A DNA stretch of 64,000 bases from Haberlea rhodopensis (taxonomy: Eukaryota; Streptophyta; Magnoliopsida; Lamiales; Gesneriaceae): positions 1 to 64,000 of the forward strand of contig CAJQUN010001191.1 of assembly GCA_907163345.1 (NCBI GenBank), written 5' to 3'. Of this stretch, positions 60,569-64,000 are shown in pieces. The stretch's first letter is position 1; every line of letters begins with the position of its first letter. Made by a program: the position numbers and the translations under genes. The notes beneath the pieces are model-generated. The model was not told where the DNA came from and did not search any database. It was given only the letters and a program-made list of their open reading frames with translations.

Positions 60569-60791
60569 AGTTGGATGGCAGTGCCACCAATTATTGCTTT
60601 GATTCGCACAATTCACGGGCGAACGCAGGAAATTCGATGAGAGACCAAATATTAAAATAAAAAAAAGGAGGGCAAAAAAATTTTTATGGGATCAAAATAT
60701 GATTTTACGATGGTAAATGTAATTTTTAAATGGCAAACTGTAATTTTTTAAGGTAAAATACAGTTTTTTTTAAAAAAATTGTTTAGGTAAT
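60569..60791. other. Spacer before the satellite array
   Basis: AT-rich sequence with poly-T and poly-A runs, probably the remainder of the sequence from which the first satellite unit arose. No gene. Confidence 0.45.
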
Positions 60792-63700
60792 AATTTTTTT
60801 TGTGCAAAGGGGGGCATTCCCCCATCCCCTACCCCAAGGTAGCTTCGCCCCTTGCACATTATCATCAGCTATATCTTTTAATAAATGAGCAAGCATTTGA
60901 TCATATCTATTACCTATATATGCATTATTAAAAGGATCAAAATTCTATTTAAAGCATTGATTCATCTAACATTAAAAGGCTGAGACTATGCATATACATG
61001 CATGTTGATGTTGCCCAGAGCGAATACAAGAATTCAAGCTGGCCATGTTCTCTACTAGAACGTAAAGAGATAGCTACACATATTTATATCACTAAATACA
61101 AATTTATGAATTATGGTGGATGTGAAATTACTCGATGTATGTTAAATTTTTTTTTGCAAAGGGGGGCATTCCCCCATCCCCTACCCCAAGGTAGCTTCGC
61201 CCCTTGCACATTATCATCAGCTATAGCTTTTAATAAATGAGCAAGCATTTGATCATATCTATTACCTATATATGCATTATTAAAAGGATCAAAATTCTAT
61301 TTAAAGCATTGATTCATCTCAACATTAAAAGGCTGAGATTATGCATATACATGCATGTTGATGTTGGCCAGAGTGAGTACAAGAATTCAAGCTGGCTATG
61401 TTCTCTACTAGAACGTAAAGAGATAGCTACACATATTTATATCACTAAATACAAATTTTATGAATTATGGTGGATGTGAATTACTCGATGTATGTTAAAT
61501 TTTTTTTTGCAAAGGGGGGCATTCCCCCATCCCCTACCCCAAGGTAGCTTCGCCCCTTGCACATTATCATCAGCTATAGCTTTTAATAAATGAGCAAGCA
61601 TTTGATCATATCTATTACATATATATGCATTATTAAAAGGATCAAAATTCTATTTAAAGCATTGATTCATCTCAACATTAAAAGGCTGAGATTATGCATA
61701 TACATGCATGTTGATGTTGGCCAGAGTGAATACAAGAATTCAAGCTGGCTATGTTCCCTACTAGAACGTAAAGAGATAGCTACACATATTTATATCACTA
61801 AATACAAATTTTATGAATTATGGTGGATGTGAATTACTCGATGTATGTTAAATTTTTTTTTTGCAAAGGGGGGCATTCCCCCATCCCCTACCCCAAGGTA
61901 GCTTCGCCCCTTGCACATTATCATCAGCTATAGCTTTTAATAAATGAGCAAGCATTTGATCATATCTATTACCTATATATGCATTATTAAAAGGATCAAA
62001 ATTCTATTTAAAGCATTGATTCATCTCAACATTAAAAGGCTGAGATTATGCATATACATGCATGTTGATGTTGGCCAGAGTGAATACAAGAATTCAAGCT
62101 GGCTATGTTCTCTACTAGAACGTAAAGAGATAGCTACACATATTTATATCACTAAATACAAATTTTATGAATTATGGTGGATGTGAATTACTCGATGTAT
62201 GTTAAATTTTTTTTTGCAAAGGGGGGCATTCCCCCATCCCCTACCCCAAGGTAGCTTCGCCCCTTGCACATTATCATCAGCTATAGCTTTTAATAAATGA
62301 GCAAGCATTTGATCATATCTATTACCTATATATGCATTATTAAAAGGATCAAAATTCTATTTAAAGCATTGATTCATCTCAACATTAAAAGGCTGAGATT
62401 ATGCATATACATGCATGTTGATGTTGGCCAGAGTGAATACAAGAATTCAAGCTGGCTATGTTCTCTACTAGAACGTAAAGAGATAGCTACACATATTTAT
62501 ATCACTAAATACAAATTTTATGAATTATGGTGGATGTGAATTACTCGATGTATGTTAATTTTTTTTTTGCAAAGGGGGGCATTCCCCCATCCCCTACCCC
62601 AAGGTAGCTTCGCCCCTTGCACATTATCATCAGCTATAGCTTTTAATAAATGAGCAAGCATTTGATCATATCTATTACCTATATATGCATTATTAAAAGG
62701 ATCAAAATTCTATTTAAAGCATTGATTCATCTCAACATTAAAAGGCTGAGATTATGCATATACATGCATGTTGATGTTGGCCAGAGTGAATACAAGAATT
62801 CAAGCTGGCTATGTTCTCTACTAGAACGTAAAGAGATAGCTACACATATTTATATCACTAAATACAAATTTTATGAATTATGGTGGATGTGAATTACTCG
62901 ATGTATGTTAAATTTTTTTTTGCAAAGGGGGGCATTCCCCCATCCCCTACCCCAAGGTAGCTTCGCCCCTTGCACATTATCATCAGCTATAGCTTTTAAT
63001 AAATGAGCAAGCATTTGATCATATCTATTACCTATATATGCATTATTAAAAGGATCAAAATTCTATTTAAAGCATTGATTCATCTCAACATTAAAAGGCT
63101 GAGATTATGCATATACATGCATGTTGATGTTGGCCAGAGTGAATACAAGAATTCAAGCTGGCTATGTTCTCTACTAGAACGTAAAGAGATAGCTACACAT
63201 ATTTATATCACTAAATACAAATTTTATGAATTATGGTGGATGTGAATTACTCGATGTATGTTAAATTTTTTTTTGCAAAGGGGGGCATTTCCCCATCCCC
63301 TACCCCAAGGTAGCTTCGCCCCTTGCACATTATCATCAGCTATAGCTTTTAATAAATGAGCAAGCATTTGATCATATCTATTACCTATATATGCATTATT
63401 AAAAGGATCAAAATTCTATTTAAAGCATTGATTCATCTCAACATTAAAAGGCTGAGATTATGCATATACATGCATGTTGATGTTGGCCAGAGTGAATACA
63501 AGAATTCAAGCTGGCTATGTTCTCTACTAGAACGTAAAGAGATAGCTACACATATTTATATCACTAAATACAAATTTTATGAATTATGGTGGATGTGAAT
63601 TACTCGATGTATGTTAAATTTTTTTTTGCAAAGGGGGGCATTCCCCCATCCCCTACCCCAAGGTAGCTTCGCCCCTTGCACATTATCATCAGCTATAGCT

Positions 63701-64000
63701 TTTAATAAATGAGCAAGCATTTGATCATATCTATTACCTATATATGCATTATTAAAAGGATCAAAATTCTATTTAAAGCATTGATTCATCTCAACATTAA
63801 AAGGCTGAGATTATGCATATACATGCATGTTGATGTTGGCCAGAGTGAATACAAGAATTCAAGCTTGCTATGTTCTCTACTAGAACGTAAAGAGATAGCT
63901 ACACATATTTATATCACTAAATACAAATTTTATGAATTATGGTGGATGTGAATTACTCGATGTATGTTAAATTTTTTTTTGCAAAGGGGGGCATTCCCCC
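60792..64000. repeat. Satellite array, 353-bp unit, at least nine copies, runs off the window
   Basis: The marker ATGAGCAAGCATTTG begins at 60885, 61237, 61590, 61944, 62297, 62650, 63003, 63356 and 63709, giving spacings of 352, 353, 354 and then 353 repeatedly. A tenth unit starts before the window ends. Units two onward differ at only a few bases each, while the first is clearly more diverged. Each unit holds a C-rich block, GGGGGGCATTCCCCCATCCC onward, bounded by TGCAA and TTGCA. The unit length is about two nucleosomes. An 80-codon open frame in each unit is not convincing as a gene. Confidence 0.95.

Noticed and set aside
61237..63951. An 80-codon ORF repeated in every satellite unit
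   Set aside because: Copies are identical because the units are identical. The frame has no domain, no substitution pattern of selection, and is lost in the first unit.
60792..64000. CRISPR-like regular repeat
   Set aside because: The whole 353-bp unit repeats with no unique spacers, and the genome is a plant.

Overview
This window is nuclear DNA of a flowering plant, most likely a eudicot. The evidence is spliced genes with GT-AG introns, a P-class PPR gene, an R2R3-MYB gene of the MYB30/31/60/94/96 class, and plant-type Ty1/copia, Ty3/gypsy, SINE, LINE, hAT-like and possible Helitron sequences in AT-rich spacers. No bacterial-type operon, CRISPR array, rRNA gene or convincing functional tRNA gene is present. 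Species cannot be named from sequence alone.

Host genes. Three are recognisable, all on the + strand: a PPR gene resembling Arabidopsis At1g74580 but carrying about seven frameshifts (1372-3659); a three-exon plastid-type alpha/beta-hydrolase-fold protein resembling At1g74640 (7430-9792); and a three-exon R2R3-MYB (52517-54462), probably the MYB31 (At1g74650) counterpart. They are in the same order as in Arabidopsis, but 43 kb of mostly transposon DNA separates the last two, which are neighbours there. The hydrolase lacks the usual nucleophile serine and C-terminal histidine, so it may be a pseudoenzyme. The MYB is expected to be a nuclear regulator of cuticle/wax or guard-cell genes.

Transposon layout. 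0.3-0.6 kb: SINE. 6.5-7.2 kb: LINE tail. 10.3-10.7 kb: foldback MITE. 15.5-15.7 kb: tandem perfect-hairpin repeat. 16.1-25.5 kb: a decayed copia pol on the minus strand, split by a very young 6.6-kb non-autonomous Athila-like gypsy element (gag plus a second intact ORF, no pol). 25.5-26.1 kb: gypsy LTR fragment. 26.1-32.2 kb: unclassified repeat-like DNA ending in a Helitron-like terminus. 36.2-50.7 kb: a three-level nest, in which a pol-less copia element has its 5' LTR split by a gypsy solo LTR, itself split by a complete but mutated Tekay-type chromovirus with 2.1-kb LTRs. 54.9-56.5 kb: foldback and hAT-like elements. 56.9-60.6 kb: non-autonomous copia-like element on the minus strand. 60.8 kb to the end: a highly homogeneous 353-bp satellite array running off the window.

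Most interesting signal. The 10-bp palindrome CGATCGATCG occurs about 25 times, almost only inside retrotransposon LTRs and a gypsy internal spacer, and usually in pairs whose starts are 20-23 bp apart (exactly 21 bp in all four pairs of the Athila-like LTR). The paired arrangement is seen in three apparently unrelated LTR families, which suggests a shared cis-element. Other notable points are a 32-bp direct repeat with a truncated LTR around the youngest insertion, and a run of one-base homopolymer frameshifts in both host and transposon ORFs that may reflect assembly error.
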